The notes beneath the pieces were generated by a model. The model saw nothing but the letters and a program-made list of their open reading frames with translations, was not told where the DNA came from and ran no database searches. A DNA stretch of 24,243 bases, taken from NCBI GenBank assembly GCA_015063445.1, contig SVUD01000029.1:1-24243 (forward strand). The letters run 5' to 3'. The first letter of the stretch is position 1. Every line of letters begins with the position of its first letter. A program made the translations under genes and the position numbers. This document shows, piece by piece, positions 7,442 to 14,998 of the stretch. Source of the DNA: Oscillospiraceae bacterium. Its GTDB lineage: Bacteria > Bacillota_A > Clostridia > Oscillospirales > CAG-272.

Positions 7442-7682
7442 AATTTTTTGTCCTCCTTAAGCTATGGATTCGAGTCGCACCTTTGAGGAAGATAATTCTA
7501 TTTTCCTTCAATTCCAACGAAACCGGAGCTTGAATTTTCAGATATTTTTTGTTTGGGAAGCAAAAAAGGTAGAATCAACGCAAGACTTAAATTATGCGTC
7601 GGGTGCGAAGCCGAAAACTAAAGCTTCCCAATGCATTCTGCGTCGCATCCGCCAAATTAGGCTTTAGCGGCGCACACACATT
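7442..7682 (-). promoter_or_regulatory. Long structured 5' leader of the hydrogenase operon
   Basis: The predicted transcript has an untranslated leader of about 240 nt before the NuoE-like gene. Plus-strand arms show several inverted repeats: ttgggaagc 7553-7561 with gcttcccaa 7623-7631 (9 of 9); an inner caacgca 7576-7582 with tgcgtcg 7595-7601 (7 pairs including a wobble); ctaaagc 7618-7624 with gctttag 7661-7667 (7 of 7), which shares two bases with the first stem; ggtgcga 7602-7608 with tcgcacc 7475-7481 (7 of 7); and a local hairpin 7483-7511 just before the ribosome binding site. The pairings partly exclude one another, as in regulatory leaders. I match it to no known riboswitch class. 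Confidence 0.45.
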
Positions 7683-7688
7683 GACATA

Positions 7689-7717
7689 ATTATAACACAG
7701 TTTTTTAATATTTGCAA
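7689..7717 (-). promoter_or_regulatory. Promoter of hydrogenase operon
   Basis: On the minus strand TTGCAA (7712-7717) and TATAAT (7689-7694) are separated by exactly 17 nt, a near-consensus sigma-A promoter. The predicted start near 7682 gives the roughly 240-nt leader described separately. Confidence 0.75.
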
Positions 7718-7785
7718 TACCTATGTTATAAATATAGTAGTAAATTATTACTTTTTTGTCAAATTATACAAATATCGTTATTAAT

Positions 7786-8643
7786 TTAACAATCTATTGT
7801 ATCTTTTTTGGTAAAATTTATAAAATCTTCGAACATTTGATTGCAAATTTTTGCGCCGATCCCATTGGGATTTTGCGAATAATTCGTATAATCGATCGAG
7901 TTGGCTAACATTCCGAGCTTTGAGGAGCTTGTAACTATGACCTCGTCTGCCTTCAAAAGCTCATATACGGAAAACTTACGTTCGACGACCTTAATTCCGA
8001 TTCTGTCGCATACTTCTATAAGGTGTTTTCGTGAGATTCCGGGCAGAATATGATTGTCAAGCGGATGAGTGTAGAGAACGGAGTCCGAGAGTATATGAAC
8101 GTTTGAATGGGCGCATTCTGTTACGATACCGTTTCTATGAAAAACGGTTTCATCTTTTCCTATGCTCTCGGCTTTGCGTGAAGCGATAACCGCAGGGAGA
8201 AGATTGAGCGTTTTTATATGACACATTTCATACCGTATATCTTTCGCCAAAGTAAGCTTCAGTTTTTTTGTCACGTCGGGGATGGTCTGCTCCGTTAACG
8301 TTATTAGAAGATTTGAGCCGGCATTTTCGGGGTATGAATGAGTGCGTTTTTCTGAGCTGCGCGTTAATTGAAAATAGATAAAAAAACATTCGCCGGAGAA
8401 ATTTTCGGCAAGAGAAAGAAGAAGCTCTTCTAACCTGTTTTTGTCAAACTCAAATGAAAGGTCAAGCGCTTTTGCGTTCTTAAAAAAACGCTCGACGTGA
8501 TCCTCAAGCATAAAGATTTTTCCGTTTCTCCCGATCGCAGCATCGTATATACCGTCCCCGAAAAATACAGATCTGTCAGTGAGGGGAATACTAACCTCAT
8601 CCCGTGTAGAAAAGCGTCCGTTATAATACGTGTTTATCCGCAT
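7786..8643 (-). CDS. dat: Class IV aminotransferase, D-amino-acid transaminase-like
   Basis: This 285-aa PLP enzyme of fold type IV most resembles bacterial D-amino-acid aminotransferase, which makes D-glutamate or D-alanine for the cell wall. Visible family features are DRSVFFGDGIYD near residues 23-34, HVERFF, the PLP-lysine segment CHIKTLNLLPAV near 140-151, HRNGIVTECAHSNV and ILPGISR for cofactor and phosphate contacts. The CDIKSLNLLGAV-type lysine motif and the THPLDNHILPGI segment favour Dat over BCAT or ADC lyase, but specificity is not certain. The ATG at 8643 is chosen because GAGGTG at 8652-8657 gives 6-nt spacing; upstream GTG/ATG codons overlap that site. It is transcribed alone or by read-through from the yfcE gene upstream. 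Confidence 0.8.
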   Translation of the reverse strand: MRINTYYNGRFSTRDEVSIPLTDRSVFFGDGIYDAAIGRNGKIFMLEDHVERFFKNAKALDLSFEFDKNRLEELLLSLAENFSGECFFIYFQLTRSSEKRTHSYPENAGSNLLITLTEQTIPDVTKKLKLTLAKDIRYEMCHIKTLNLLPAVIASRKAESIGKDETVFHRNGIVTECAHSNVHILSDSVLYTHPLDNHILPGISRKHLIEVCDRIGIKVVERKFSVYELLKADEVIVTSSSKLGMLANSIDYTNYSQNPNGIGAKICNQMFEDFINFTKKDTIDC

Positions 8644-8666
8644 TGTCATCACCTCGTTTTTTATGC

Positions 8667-8696
8667 TTTATAGTTACTCTTATACATTTTATTCAA
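8667..8696 (-). promoter_or_regulatory. Possible promoter of the aminotransferase gene
   Basis: On the minus strand TTGAAT (8691-8696) and TATAAA (8667-8672) are 18 nt apart, just upstream of the ribosome binding site. Moderate match; the leader would be very short. Confidence 0.4.
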
Positions 8697-8761
8697 ACGC
8701 TCGATATTTTTGACAATTGATAAGAAAAATCATAAAAACGCCATTTATTTTAAAGCAGAAT

Positions 8762-8803
8762 AAAGGCACAGCTCCGTTTAATAAAACGAATCTGTGCCTT
8801 TTT
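8762..8803. terminator. Terminator-like hairpin between yfcE and dat
   Basis: AAAGGCACAG at 8762-8771 pairs with CTGTGCCTTT at 8792-8801, and the loop can pair further (CGTTT with AAACG). The T-run is best on the plus strand and weak on the minus strand. It lies just after the yfcE stop, so it may end that transcript or act in both directions. Confidence 0.6.
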
Positions 8804-8818
8804 ACTATGAATTTTAAT

Positions 8819-9364
8819 TTAAAATTGCTTCTCTGTAACAGTGTTTCCCAAAAAGTCTTTAACGGTGAACTTTCTGTTTTCGTAAACTGCGTAGCTTCTC
8901 GGATTTTCGTTCTTTGGGAGCGCTACCGAGCCGGGATTGATGTACGTGTTTTCGTTTCCGAATTCTTCTATTTTTAGAACGTGGGTGTGACCGTGAAGAA
9001 GGATATCACCGCGCTTAAGAGCGGGCGGCGTTTCTGTGTTATGGTGATGTCCGTGAGTCGCAAAAACGGTGAGCCCGTCAAGATAGAAAATTGCATAGTC
9101 TGCGAGTATAGGGAAGTTAAGAACCATCTGATCGACCTCGGTGTCGCAGTTTCCCCTAACCGTGAAAATGTTTTCCTTGTTTTCATTCAAAAGCTCGATA
9201 ACCTTTTTTGGAGCATAGGTTACGGGGAGATCGTTTCTCGGTCCGTGGTACAAAAGATCTCCGAGTATAAGTATTTTGTCAGCTTTTTCTTTTTTGTACG
9301 CTTCAAGAACCTTTTGCATACTGTCAAGATCGCCGTGTATATCCGAGCAAATTAAAAGCTTCAT
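8819..9364 (-). CDS. yfcE: YfcE-family metallophosphodiesterase
   Basis: This 181-aa calcineurin-like phosphoesterase matches E. coli YfcE over its whole length. Metal-binding motifs are SDIHGDL at residues 7-13, GDLLYHGPRN near 35-44, RGNCDTEVDQM near 70-80, THGHHH near 104-109 and GHTHVL near 125-130, and it ends with the NPGSVALPK segment. YfcE is a manganese-dependent phosphodiesterase whose natural substrate is unsettled. The length equals the family's usual length. The upstream ribosome binding site is weak (AAAGG about 10 nt before the ATG). It has its own promoter and is followed by a terminator-like hairpin and the dat-like gene on the same strand. Confidence 0.9.
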   Translation of the reverse strand: MKLLICSDIHGDLDSMQKVLEAYKKEKADKILILGDLLYHGPRNDLPVTYAPKKVIELLNENKENIFTVRGNCDTEVDQMVLNFPILADYAIFYLDGLTVFATHGHHHNTETPPALKRGDILLHGHTHVLKIEEFGNENTYINPGSVALPKNENPRSYAVYENRKFTVKDFLGNTVTEKQF

Positions 9365-9398
9365 TTAAATCAATACCTTTCATATACAATTATGCTTT

Positions 9399-9427
9399 AT
9401 TATATCACAGAGTAACAGCAAAAGCAA
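9399..9427 (-). promoter_or_regulatory. Promoter of yfcE-like gene
   Basis: On the minus strand TTGCTT (9422-9427) and TATAAT (9399-9404) are separated by 17 nt, 35 nt upstream of the yfcE start. Confidence 0.65.
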
Positions 9428-9566
9428 TTGTGCAAAACGCTGAAAATAAATTTTTTCAATTTTTTGTAACGTTTTGACCGCTTTTAGGGCATTTATATAT
9501 GAAGAAAATTTTAGGTTATTTTGCCGAATATCATTATGCACATTGTTGAAATCGCGTTTTACCCTC

Positions 9567-9595
9567 TTTTCAAGCGCCATAGTATATGGTATAAT
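9567..9595 (+). promoter_or_regulatory. Possible promoter of the DUF5071-like gene
   Basis: TATAAT at 9590-9595 is preceded at 17 nt by a poor -35 box, TTTTCA (9567-9572). The leader would be about 95 nt. I see nothing else convincing in 9428-9696. Confidence 0.4.
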
Positions 9596-9696
9596 TAAGA
9601 TAAAATACGGGAACGAAAGATGGATAAATGTCTGTTCCGGCTATGTTTGGCACGAGTTGTCAAGTCGATAGTCTGTAAATGGGAGGAAGAAAATAA

Positions 9697-10176
9697 ATGT
9701 ATGATATAAATGAAATATATAAAATGTTAAATTGGCAGAGTAAATTTGATGATCAACTAAAGGGAATTGAATTTGCAAGAAATTTAGATGACTTATCTCC
9801 GTTAATTCTTCATTGCGCAAAAAGAGAAAGTAACGGTATTTGGGAAAATTGCGCAAAAGCATTATATGGAATATCGGATGATCGGTTGGAAAAATATTTA
9901 CCGTCTTTGTTAGAATGGTTGCAGGACTTAAATTGGCCCGGAGCATTGATAATACTGGATAGATTAAAGTTTTTTTCCGGGGAAAAATTAAAAAAACCTT
10001 TTATGGATCGTTTTGCCTATGCTAATAAGTTAAGTAACGAAGAAGGGTTGATGTGGTTAGATTCTTTATCGGAATTACTCGATAACGAAGAATTGAAAGC
10101 AGTGTTGCCAAAACCAATTATCAAAAAGCTCGAAAAACACTATAAAAATTGTGGCTTTTGGTATAACGATGACTGA
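9697..10176 (+). CDS. HEAT-like / DUF5071-type protein, possible immunity protein
   Basis: This 159-aa soluble, mostly helical protein has a strong GGGAGG-type ribosome binding site 12-16 nt upstream. The central segment YLPSLLEWLQDLNWPGA (around residues 67-83) matches what I remember of DUF5071 proteins, small HEAT-like domains often found as immunity-type genes beside Rhs or other polymorphic toxins. This link is supported by a decayed Rhs/YD-repeat fragment only about 210 bp downstream. It has no signal peptide or membrane segment. Codon use is visibly more AT-rich than in the flanking genes (many TTA, AAA and TTT codons), which suggests recent transfer. The family call is from memory of the motif, so the function remains tentative. 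Confidence 0.6.
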   Translation: MYDINEIYKMLNWQSKFDDQLKGIEFARNLDDLSPLILHCAKRESNGIWENCAKALYGISDDRLEKYLPSLLEWLQDLNWPGALIILDRLKFFSGEKLKKPFMDRFAYANKLSNEEGLMWLDSLSELLDNEELKAVLPKPIIKKLEKHYKNCGFWYNDD

Positions 10177-10387
10177 TTTATAATAAATTCAGCTACATTC
10201 CGAAAAGCAGCGTTCTTTTTGTGGATGCTTGGCTCGAAAATTTCAGGTCATAACTTCCCGAAGATGTGTATTATTTGATGATACATTCAGTTGGGGTATA
10301 ATGCAGAAATACAAAATATTCAAGAAAATATAAAATGAAAATAATTGCTTACAAATTCAAAACGATTGTCATAGTTTTGCCTCTCAA
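10177..10387. other. Non-coding stretch before the Rhs relic
   Basis: I find no intact gene here. A TATAAT at 10297-10302 with TTGATG 16 nt upstream resembles a promoter, but no gene follows it. The stretch is probably debris between the DUF5071-like gene and the Rhs fragment. Confidence 0.4.
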
Positions 10388-10588
10388 AGCAATCCGCTTA
10401 CTTACAACAATGGCTCGGCATACACGTTTATCCCGAGCGGCAGAGATCTTGTAGGAGCTTTCTACAACTCTAATACCTATTCGTTTACGTATAATGAGAA
10501 CGGATACCGAACAAGTAAGACAAAGAACGGTGTAACCACTACGTATTATTGTATTTTAAACTTTTTAATATCGCTGATGCAAAAATGA
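10388..10588 (+). pseudogene. Rhs/YD-repeat protein fragment
   Basis: The frame starting with AAT at 10391 encodes NPLTYNNGSAYTF, then SGRDLVGAFYN, then YSFTYNENGYRTSKTKNGV and TTTYY. This is the characteristic YD-repeat pattern of clostridial Rhs/wall-associated toxin proteins. The similarity stops abruptly after about residue 54 (near 10555); the frame then runs through unrelated residues to a TGA at 10586-10588. Upstream there is no start codon with a ribosome binding site and a stop lies at 10331. It is therefore a fragment of a gene normally encoding more than a thousand residues. With the adjacent DUF5071-like gene it suggests a decayed or rearranged toxin-immunity locus. Confidence 0.75.
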
Positions 10589-10740
10589 GATGAAATTGCA
10601 GTGGTTGCAATATTCACCTCGTTTTGTTCGATTCTGTCTAAATGCGATAGAACCTTTTGTTATTTATGTCTAAATGTCCTTTTTCGTTCGTCTGCTTTGA
10701 TTAGCTTACGTCAGAAAACGTACCGATATCTGATTTTGTA
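10589..10740. other. Intergenic stretch downstream of the glycosidase gene
   Basis: No gene is visible. There is a 10-bp direct repeat TGTCTAAATG at 10635-10644 and 10667-10676, and a short palindrome TACGT-6-ACGTA near 10706-10721 just beyond the glycosidase stop. Neither has a T-run for a clear terminator. Confidence 0.4.
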
Positions 10741-11880
10741 TTAAAGGCTGTCGTCTGTCACAAGAGCGCCGCCTGCTGCCTGTCCCTTGAATTCCTCGTC
10801 CGCAAGTCTGCAGTACTGCTTTATAACCTCAATCTCCTTAGGATCGTAGGGGAAGCGTCCGCCGAATCTGAAGAGGTCGTGGCACCATTTGGTGAAGTCG
10901 ATATGCTTAACGGCATCGTATCCCTTCTGCTCGTATTTCTGCCAGGTAAGCTGCGAGAACTCGTACGTCTGATACTTACCCTGAACAAGTCCCCAGTTGT
11001 ATGAACCAATCTTCTCGAGGAAGTAAAGGGGGAATATCTCTTCAACCTTCTGGTTGTTTCTGTGAAGCCATTCGGTGTTGAGCGCAGGTCTGCCAAGCTT
11101 CTTGAGCTGATGGATAAGCATAATGTTATCAAGATAGCTCGTATAACTATGGAATGAAATAACGTCCGATTCATCGAGAGCATACTGCTCGATCTCTGTC
11201 GTAGCCTTGCAATCCTTCATACCTCTCCAAACGTCTGCGGTAAGGGGCTGAATGGGGTCTATCTCTCTTCCTATCTCAAAGAACTTCTTAAGGTGAGGAA
11301 GGCTTTTGCTCGCTCTTCCGTTTCCTGGCTCGTTCATTATATTCCAAACGCATACACGCTCATCGTTGGCATATTTCGAGATTATCTCACGAACCATTTC
11401 GTAGTAACGGGGAACAACGTCGGGATCGTCAAGAAGGTTATATCTGTTATCCGCTCCGTGAGCGTACCACGTTCCGTATTCCTTACCGCCGTGGAAGCCC
11501 CACTGCCAGAACTGCTCGCCAAATTTTGCCGGAACAAATTCTGGTGTTCTTACAGAGCATTCGTTGGAGAGAACTATCATTGAAGAAATACCGTGCTCCC
11601 AAGCGGCGGAAAGATATCTGTCAAGTCTATCCATAAATCCGTCGTGCTGTCTGTCCCATACCTCAAATTCGATTATAATTCTCATCGAGTTATATCCAAT
11701 GGACTCCATAAGAGCGAACTCTCTTTTTGCGGTTTCGAGCTTTTCCTCAAAACCGTATTCCTGCCACTGATCGATGCGGTTAGCGCAGTCGCTTCCGAGG
11801 TAGTTGCAGCCTCTTAACCAAGGGCGGCTGTTATACCATTCCCAAGCTTTCTCTTTTGACCATCTTTCTGTTCTTGCCAT
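10741..11880 (-). CDS. Intracellular GH5-like glycoside hydrolase (cellulase-family TIM barrel)
   Basis: This 379-aa protein resembles clan GH-A enzymes annotated as cellulase-family glycosylhydrolases or beta-1,4-xylanases in Clostridia. The probable acid/base Glu lies in VWNIMNEPGN in the middle of the protein and the probable nucleophile Glu in LNTEWLHR toward the C-terminal third. These two motifs at barrel strands 4 and 7 fit retaining GH-A enzymes. There is no signal peptide, so it should act on imported oligosaccharides. The ATG at 11880 is chosen because AAGGAG lies 11-16 nt upstream; the open frame extends to 11973 but crosses the promoter. It is divergent from the AraC regulator gene, which probably controls it. 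The exact sugar substrate cannot be told from sequence alone. Confidence 0.8.
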   Translation of the reverse strand: MARTERWSKEKAWEWYNSRPWLRGCNYLGSDCANRIDQWQEYGFEEKLETAKREFALMESIGYNSMRIIIEFEVWDRQHDGFMDRLDRYLSAAWEHGISSMIVLSNECSVRTPEFVPAKFGEQFWQWGFHGGKEYGTWYAHGADNRYNLLDDPDVVPRYYEMVREIISKYANDERVCVWNIMNEPGNGRASKSLPHLKKFFEIGREIDPIQPLTADVWRGMKDCKATTEIEQYALDESDVISFHSYTSYLDNIMLIHQLKKLGRPALNTEWLHRNNQKVEEIFPLYFLEKIGSYNWGLVQGKYQTYEFSQLTWQKYEQKGYDAVKHIDFTKWCHDLFRFGGRFPYDPKEIEVIKQYCRLADEEFKGQAAGGALVTDDSL

Positions 11881-11948
11881 TGTAGAAATCTCCTTTATTA
11901 ATTTGAAATTCAGATTGAGGATAAAGACCAATTGCATCTTACAAAAAC

Positions 11949-11977
11949 ATTTTAACACATCACAGCTTGACATTCAA
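11949..11977 (-). promoter_or_regulatory. Promoter of the GH5-like gene
   Basis: On the minus strand TTGAAT (11972-11977) and TAAAAT (11949-11954) are spaced 17 nt. Its -35 box lies inside the palindrome at 11966-11978 and abuts the -35 box of the opposite promoter. Confidence 0.6.
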
Positions 11978-11978
11978 G
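11966..11978. repeat. Palindrome CTTGA-cat-TCAAG, possible operator
   Basis: A perfect 5-bp inverted repeat with a 3-bp centre covers both divergent -35 boxes. It could be an operator for the AraC-type regulator or simply result from two face-to-face -35 boxes; the sequence alone does not decide. Confidence 0.45.
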
Positions 11979-11995
11979 CAAAAGCGGATTATAAT
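11967..11995 (+). promoter_or_regulatory. Promoter of the araC-type gene
   Basis: TTGACA (11967-11972) and TATAAT (11990-11995) with a 17-nt spacer form a perfect sigma-A consensus, about 35 nt upstream of the regulator's start codon. Such a strong promoter on a regulator gene suggests it is held in check by binding at the overlapping palindrome. Confidence 0.8.
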
Positions 11996-12037
11996 ATATC
12001 CAAAAGGTTAGATTTTTTCTGGAGGATAAAAAGGAAA

Positions 12038-12826
12038 ATGAGATATCAAAGCGAAAATTTCGGCGGTGATTTCGTTTTTCGTTGCAAAAGACATTTTCAT
12101 TGGGAAGTGGATATGCATTTACACGAATACAGTGAGCTTGTTTATTGTAAGAACGGTGAATGCACGGTTTATGTAAACGGAGCGACGTTCTCGCTCGGAA
12201 AAGGTGAATTTATATGGCTTCCGTCAAACTATATACATATGTATAAATCCGAGAGCGCAGAAATTATATGTGCTGTTTTTTCAAATGATTACGTTCCGCT
12301 TTTCAATAAAATGACCGGTGAAAAAAAGCTTCGTGTAATGCCGCTATCGGCGGTGGGAATAGAATGGCTTCTTGATAGGCTCATAGACTTTAGCGCAAAG
12401 GACTTTTTAACCATCAGCGGATATTTGACCTTGATTTGCGCAAGAGTTTTTGAAAATGCTGCTCTTGAGGACTCGCGCTCGGTAGATGAAATTTTATGCC
12501 AAAAGGTCATTTTTTATATACAGAATCATTTCACTGAGGATATCACTCTTTCCGATATGGCAAGGAAATTTGGATATAATGAAAAGTATCTTTCGCACTC
12601 GCTTCACGCTTTTACAGGAATACACTTTAAAAAGCTTTTGATCATGTACAGAATAAACAAGGCTAAGGCTATGCTTTCCTCAAAAGAGCAGGCAAGCATT
12701 TCATCCATTGCGCTTTCTTGCGGTTTTTCTGCCCTTAACAGCTTCCATAGAGCGTTTAAGGAGATAACGGGTATTACGCCGAGCGAGTACAAAAAAGATT
12801 ATCTAAGAAGCGTAATGCATATATAA
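12038..12826 (+). CDS. AraC-family transcriptional regulator with cupin sensor domain
   Basis: This 262-aa protein has an N-terminal cupin-like sugar-binding domain with the HFHWEVDMHLHEYSELVY segment around residues 19-36 and GKGEFIWLPSNYIH. Its C-terminal AraC DNA-binding domain has two helix-turn-helix motifs: ITLSDMARKFGYNEKYLSHS, then SSIALSCGFSALNSFHRAF with the family signature ending ITGITPSEYKK. The ATG at 12038 starts the recognisable domain and has GGAGG at 12021-12025; the open frame extends upstream through the promoter but that part is not expected to be translated. It is divergent from the GH5-like gene and most likely controls its expression in response to a sugar. Family identity is clear; ligand and target are inferred. 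Confidence 0.85.
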   Translation: MRYQSENFGGDFVFRCKRHFHWEVDMHLHEYSELVYCKNGECTVYVNGATFSLGKGEFIWLPSNYIHMYKSESAEIICAVFSNDYVPLFNKMTGEKKLRVMPLSAVGIEWLLDRLIDFSAKDFLTISGYLTLICARVFENAALEDSRSVDEILCQKVIFYIQNHFTEDITLSDMARKFGYNEKYLSHSLHAFTGIHFKKLLIMYRINKAKAMLSSKEQASISSIALSCGFSALNSFHRAFKEITGITPSEYKKDYLRSVMHI

Positions 12827-12903
12827 GTTGGCATCAAAATGGCTGAAATAAGGTAATTAATCACAAAAAACAAAATAGTAACAAAATAGCGTGTACACAT
12901 TTC

Positions 12904-12932
12904 TTGACATTTTTAAAATTATATGTTATACT
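12904..12932 (+). promoter_or_regulatory. Promoter of topoisomerase B / gpmI unit
   Basis: TTGACA (12904-12909) and TATACT (12927-12932) with a 17-nt spacer. The predicted start near 12939 excludes the in-frame TTG at 12938 as a start codon and supports the GTG at 12986. Confidence 0.75.
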
Positions 12933-12985
12933 AAACTTTGTTGAAAAAACGACTGTGCAGATTATGGAATAGGAGGAAACGCTCC

Positions 12986-14974
12986 GTGGCGGTTAAGAAA
13001 ACGGACTATAACGAGCAAAGCATAAAATCGTTAAAGGGTGCGGAACGAGTAAGAAAAAGACCTGCGGTTATCTTCGGATCGGACGATATTGTCGGATGTC
13101 AGCATTCGTTTATCGAAATTTTGGCTAACTCTGTCGACGAGGCAAGAGAAGGCTACGGTAATAAGATAATCGTCAGAAAAAATCTCGATCTCTCGATTCA
13201 GGTAGAGGATTTCGGGCGCGGTGTTCCTTTAGGATACAACGAGAAGGAAAAAAGATGGAACTGGGAACTCGTATTCTGCGAGCTTTACGCGGGAGGTAAA
13301 TACGATAACGACAGTGGAAACTCCGCTTATGAGTTTTCTCTCGGTTTAAACGGACTCGGCGCAACGGCTACTCAGTATTCGAGTGAATTTATGACGGTCA
13401 AGTCATATAACGGAAAGACCTTGTCCGAGATAAGCTTTAAAAAAGGTGAGCCAAAGGGGAAACTTAAAGTTACCGATATAGAGCAAGGGGATAAGAAGAG
13501 GGGAACTATTATTTGCTGGCGTCCCGACCTTGAGGTATTTAAAGAGATAGACATCCCCGAGCAATTTTTCAGTGATACTCTTCGAAGACAGGCTTTTGTA
13601 AATCCCGGAATTCGCTTCATAATGGAAGTAGAGCGAACGAAAGGTCGTTACGAAAAAACAGAGTTTTATTATGAGAATGGTATCGCTGATTATATGGAGG
13701 AGATCGTAGGCGGTATTTCGATGACCGACCCGGTTTCGTGGCACCTCGAAACAAAGGGAAGAGACCGTGAGGATATGAAGGATTATAAGCTCAAGGCTGA
13801 TATAACCTTCTGCTTCGCAAAATCCGGAATGGCTGAGTATTATCACAATTCCTCGTTCCTTGAATATGGCGGAGCTCCCGATAAAGCCGTAAAAAATGCC
13901 TTTGCGTATGCGATTGACAAGTATATTAAAGCAAAAAACAAGTATAATAAGAACGAATCAAAGGTGTCATTCCTCGATATTCAAGATAACCTCTCTATTA
14001 TAGTTAATTCTGCTTCAACTCAGACCTCGTACGAGAATCAGACGAAAAAAGCAATCACGAATGCTTTCATTCAGAAGGCTCTTACCGAGTTTATAAAGAC
14101 AAATCTTGAGATATATCTCACCGAGCATCCCAATGAATCCTCAGTCATAGTAAATCAGGTTCTTGCGAACAAGCGCTCAAAGGAAAGCCTTGAAATAACT
14201 AAAAAAGAGATACAGAAGAAGCTTTCGGGTACAATGGACGTATCGGGAAGAGTTGAAAAATTCGTTCCGTGTCATCTTAAGGATCCCGAAGTCTGCGAGA
14301 TATATATAGTTGAGGGTGATTCCGCCATGTCAAGCTGTAAGCTTGCGAGAAACGCGGAATTCCAGGCTATTATTCCCGTAAGAGGTAAAACCCTTAACTG
14401 TATGAAGAGCAGCTATGAGAAGATATTCGCAAGTGATATAATAGTAGATCTTTTGAGAGTTATCGGATGCGGCGTTGAGGTCAAAACAAACAAGCCGGGT
14501 GACGTCGGTATATTCAACTACAATGCGCTTAAATGGAATAAAATCATCATCTGTACGGATGCCGACGAGGATGGATTCCAGATAAGAACCCTTCTTCTCA
14601 CGATGTTCTACCGACTCTTACCGACTCTTATTGAAAAGGGCAAAATTTTTATCGCCGAGTCACCCCTCTTTGAGATAACGTCCGGCGGTGAAACTTACTT
14701 TGCCTATAATGAGAAAGAAAAGACGGAGATTCTTTCAAAGCTTGGAGGTAAGAAATATACCATACAGCGCTCGAAGGGACTTGGTGAAAACGAGCCCGAA
14801 ATGATGTCGAGAACTACGATGTCTCCGCAGACGAGACGTCTTATTGCGGTGACTCCTGCGGATGCCGGTGAAACGGCAAGAATGTTTGACGTTCTTCTTG
14901 GCGACGCTCTTCAGGAGAGAAAGAAATTTATTACGGAAAACGGTCATCTTTATTTGAAGGATGCCGATATATAA
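12986..14974 (+). CDS. Type IIA DNA topoisomerase subunit B, divergent ParE/GyrB-like
   Basis: This 662-aa protein is an ATP-dependent type II topoisomerase B subunit. The GHKL ATPase part shows IEILANSVDEA (Mg-ATP Asn), VEDFGRGVP and GLNGLGATATQYSS. The TOPRIM part shows VEGDSAMSSCKLARNAEFQ, where standard enzymes have EGDSAGGSAK, followed by IPVRGKTLN, the acidic CTDADEDGFQIRTLLL and SKGLGENEP. Start: GTG at 12986 with AGGAGG at 12971-12976; it lies downstream of a good promoter. The GyrA/ParC partner normally follows directly, but here the next gene is gpmI, 24 nt after the stop. The GG-to-MS change and many other differences mark a divergent branch, so I do not assign parE or gyrB. It should work with an A subunit encoded elsewhere. 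Confidence 0.85.
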   Translation: MAVKKTDYNEQSIKSLKGAERVRKRPAVIFGSDDIVGCQHSFIEILANSVDEAREGYGNKIIVRKNLDLSIQVEDFGRGVPLGYNEKEKRWNWELVFCELYAGGKYDNDSGNSAYEFSLGLNGLGATATQYSSEFMTVKSYNGKTLSEISFKKGEPKGKLKVTDIEQGDKKRGTIICWRPDLEVFKEIDIPEQFFSDTLRRQAFVNPGIRFIMEVERTKGRYEKTEFYYENGIADYMEEIVGGISMTDPVSWHLETKGRDREDMKDYKLKADITFCFAKSGMAEYYHNSSFLEYGGAPDKAVKNAFAYAIDKYIKAKNKYNKNESKVSFLDIQDNLSIIVNSASTQTSYENQTKKAITNAFIQKALTEFIKTNLEIYLTEHPNESSVIVNQVLANKRSKESLEITKKEIQKKLSGTMDVSGRVEKFVPCHLKDPEVCEIYIVEGDSAMSSCKLARNAEFQAIIPVRGKTLNCMKSSYEKIFASDIIVDLLRVIGCGVEVKTNKPGDVGIFNYNALKWNKIIICTDADEDGFQIRTLLLTMFYRLLPTLIEKGKIFIAESPLFEITSGGETYFAYNEKEKTEILSKLGGKKYTIQRSKGLGENEPEMMSRTTMSPQTRRLIAVTPADAGETARMFDVLLGDALQERKKFITENGHLYLKDADI

Positions 14975-14998
14975 TATGAATAAGGAAAGGCAATCAAA

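Noticed and set aside
7460..7490. tRNA-like T-arm fragment (GCGACTCGAATCC on the minus strand)
   Set aside because: There is no acceptor, D-arm or anticodon stem around it, so it is not a tRNA gene.
7464..7667. 67-codon plus-strand frame in the hydrogenase leader
   Set aside because: No ribosome binding site or recognisable protein pattern; the region is better explained as the untranslated leader of the minus-strand operon.
9380..9580. 66-codon minus-strand frame upstream of yfcE
   Set aside because: It overlaps the yfcE promoter, has low-complexity hydrophobic composition and no ribosome binding site.
9474..9671. 65-codon plus-strand frame before the DUF5071-like gene
   Set aside because: It crosses the probable promoter and shows no family pattern; a toxin C-terminal relic was considered but cannot be supported.
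10275..10302. Promoter-like TTGATG-16-TATAAT
   Set aside because: No gene or structured RNA follows; only the decayed Rhs fragment lies downstream.
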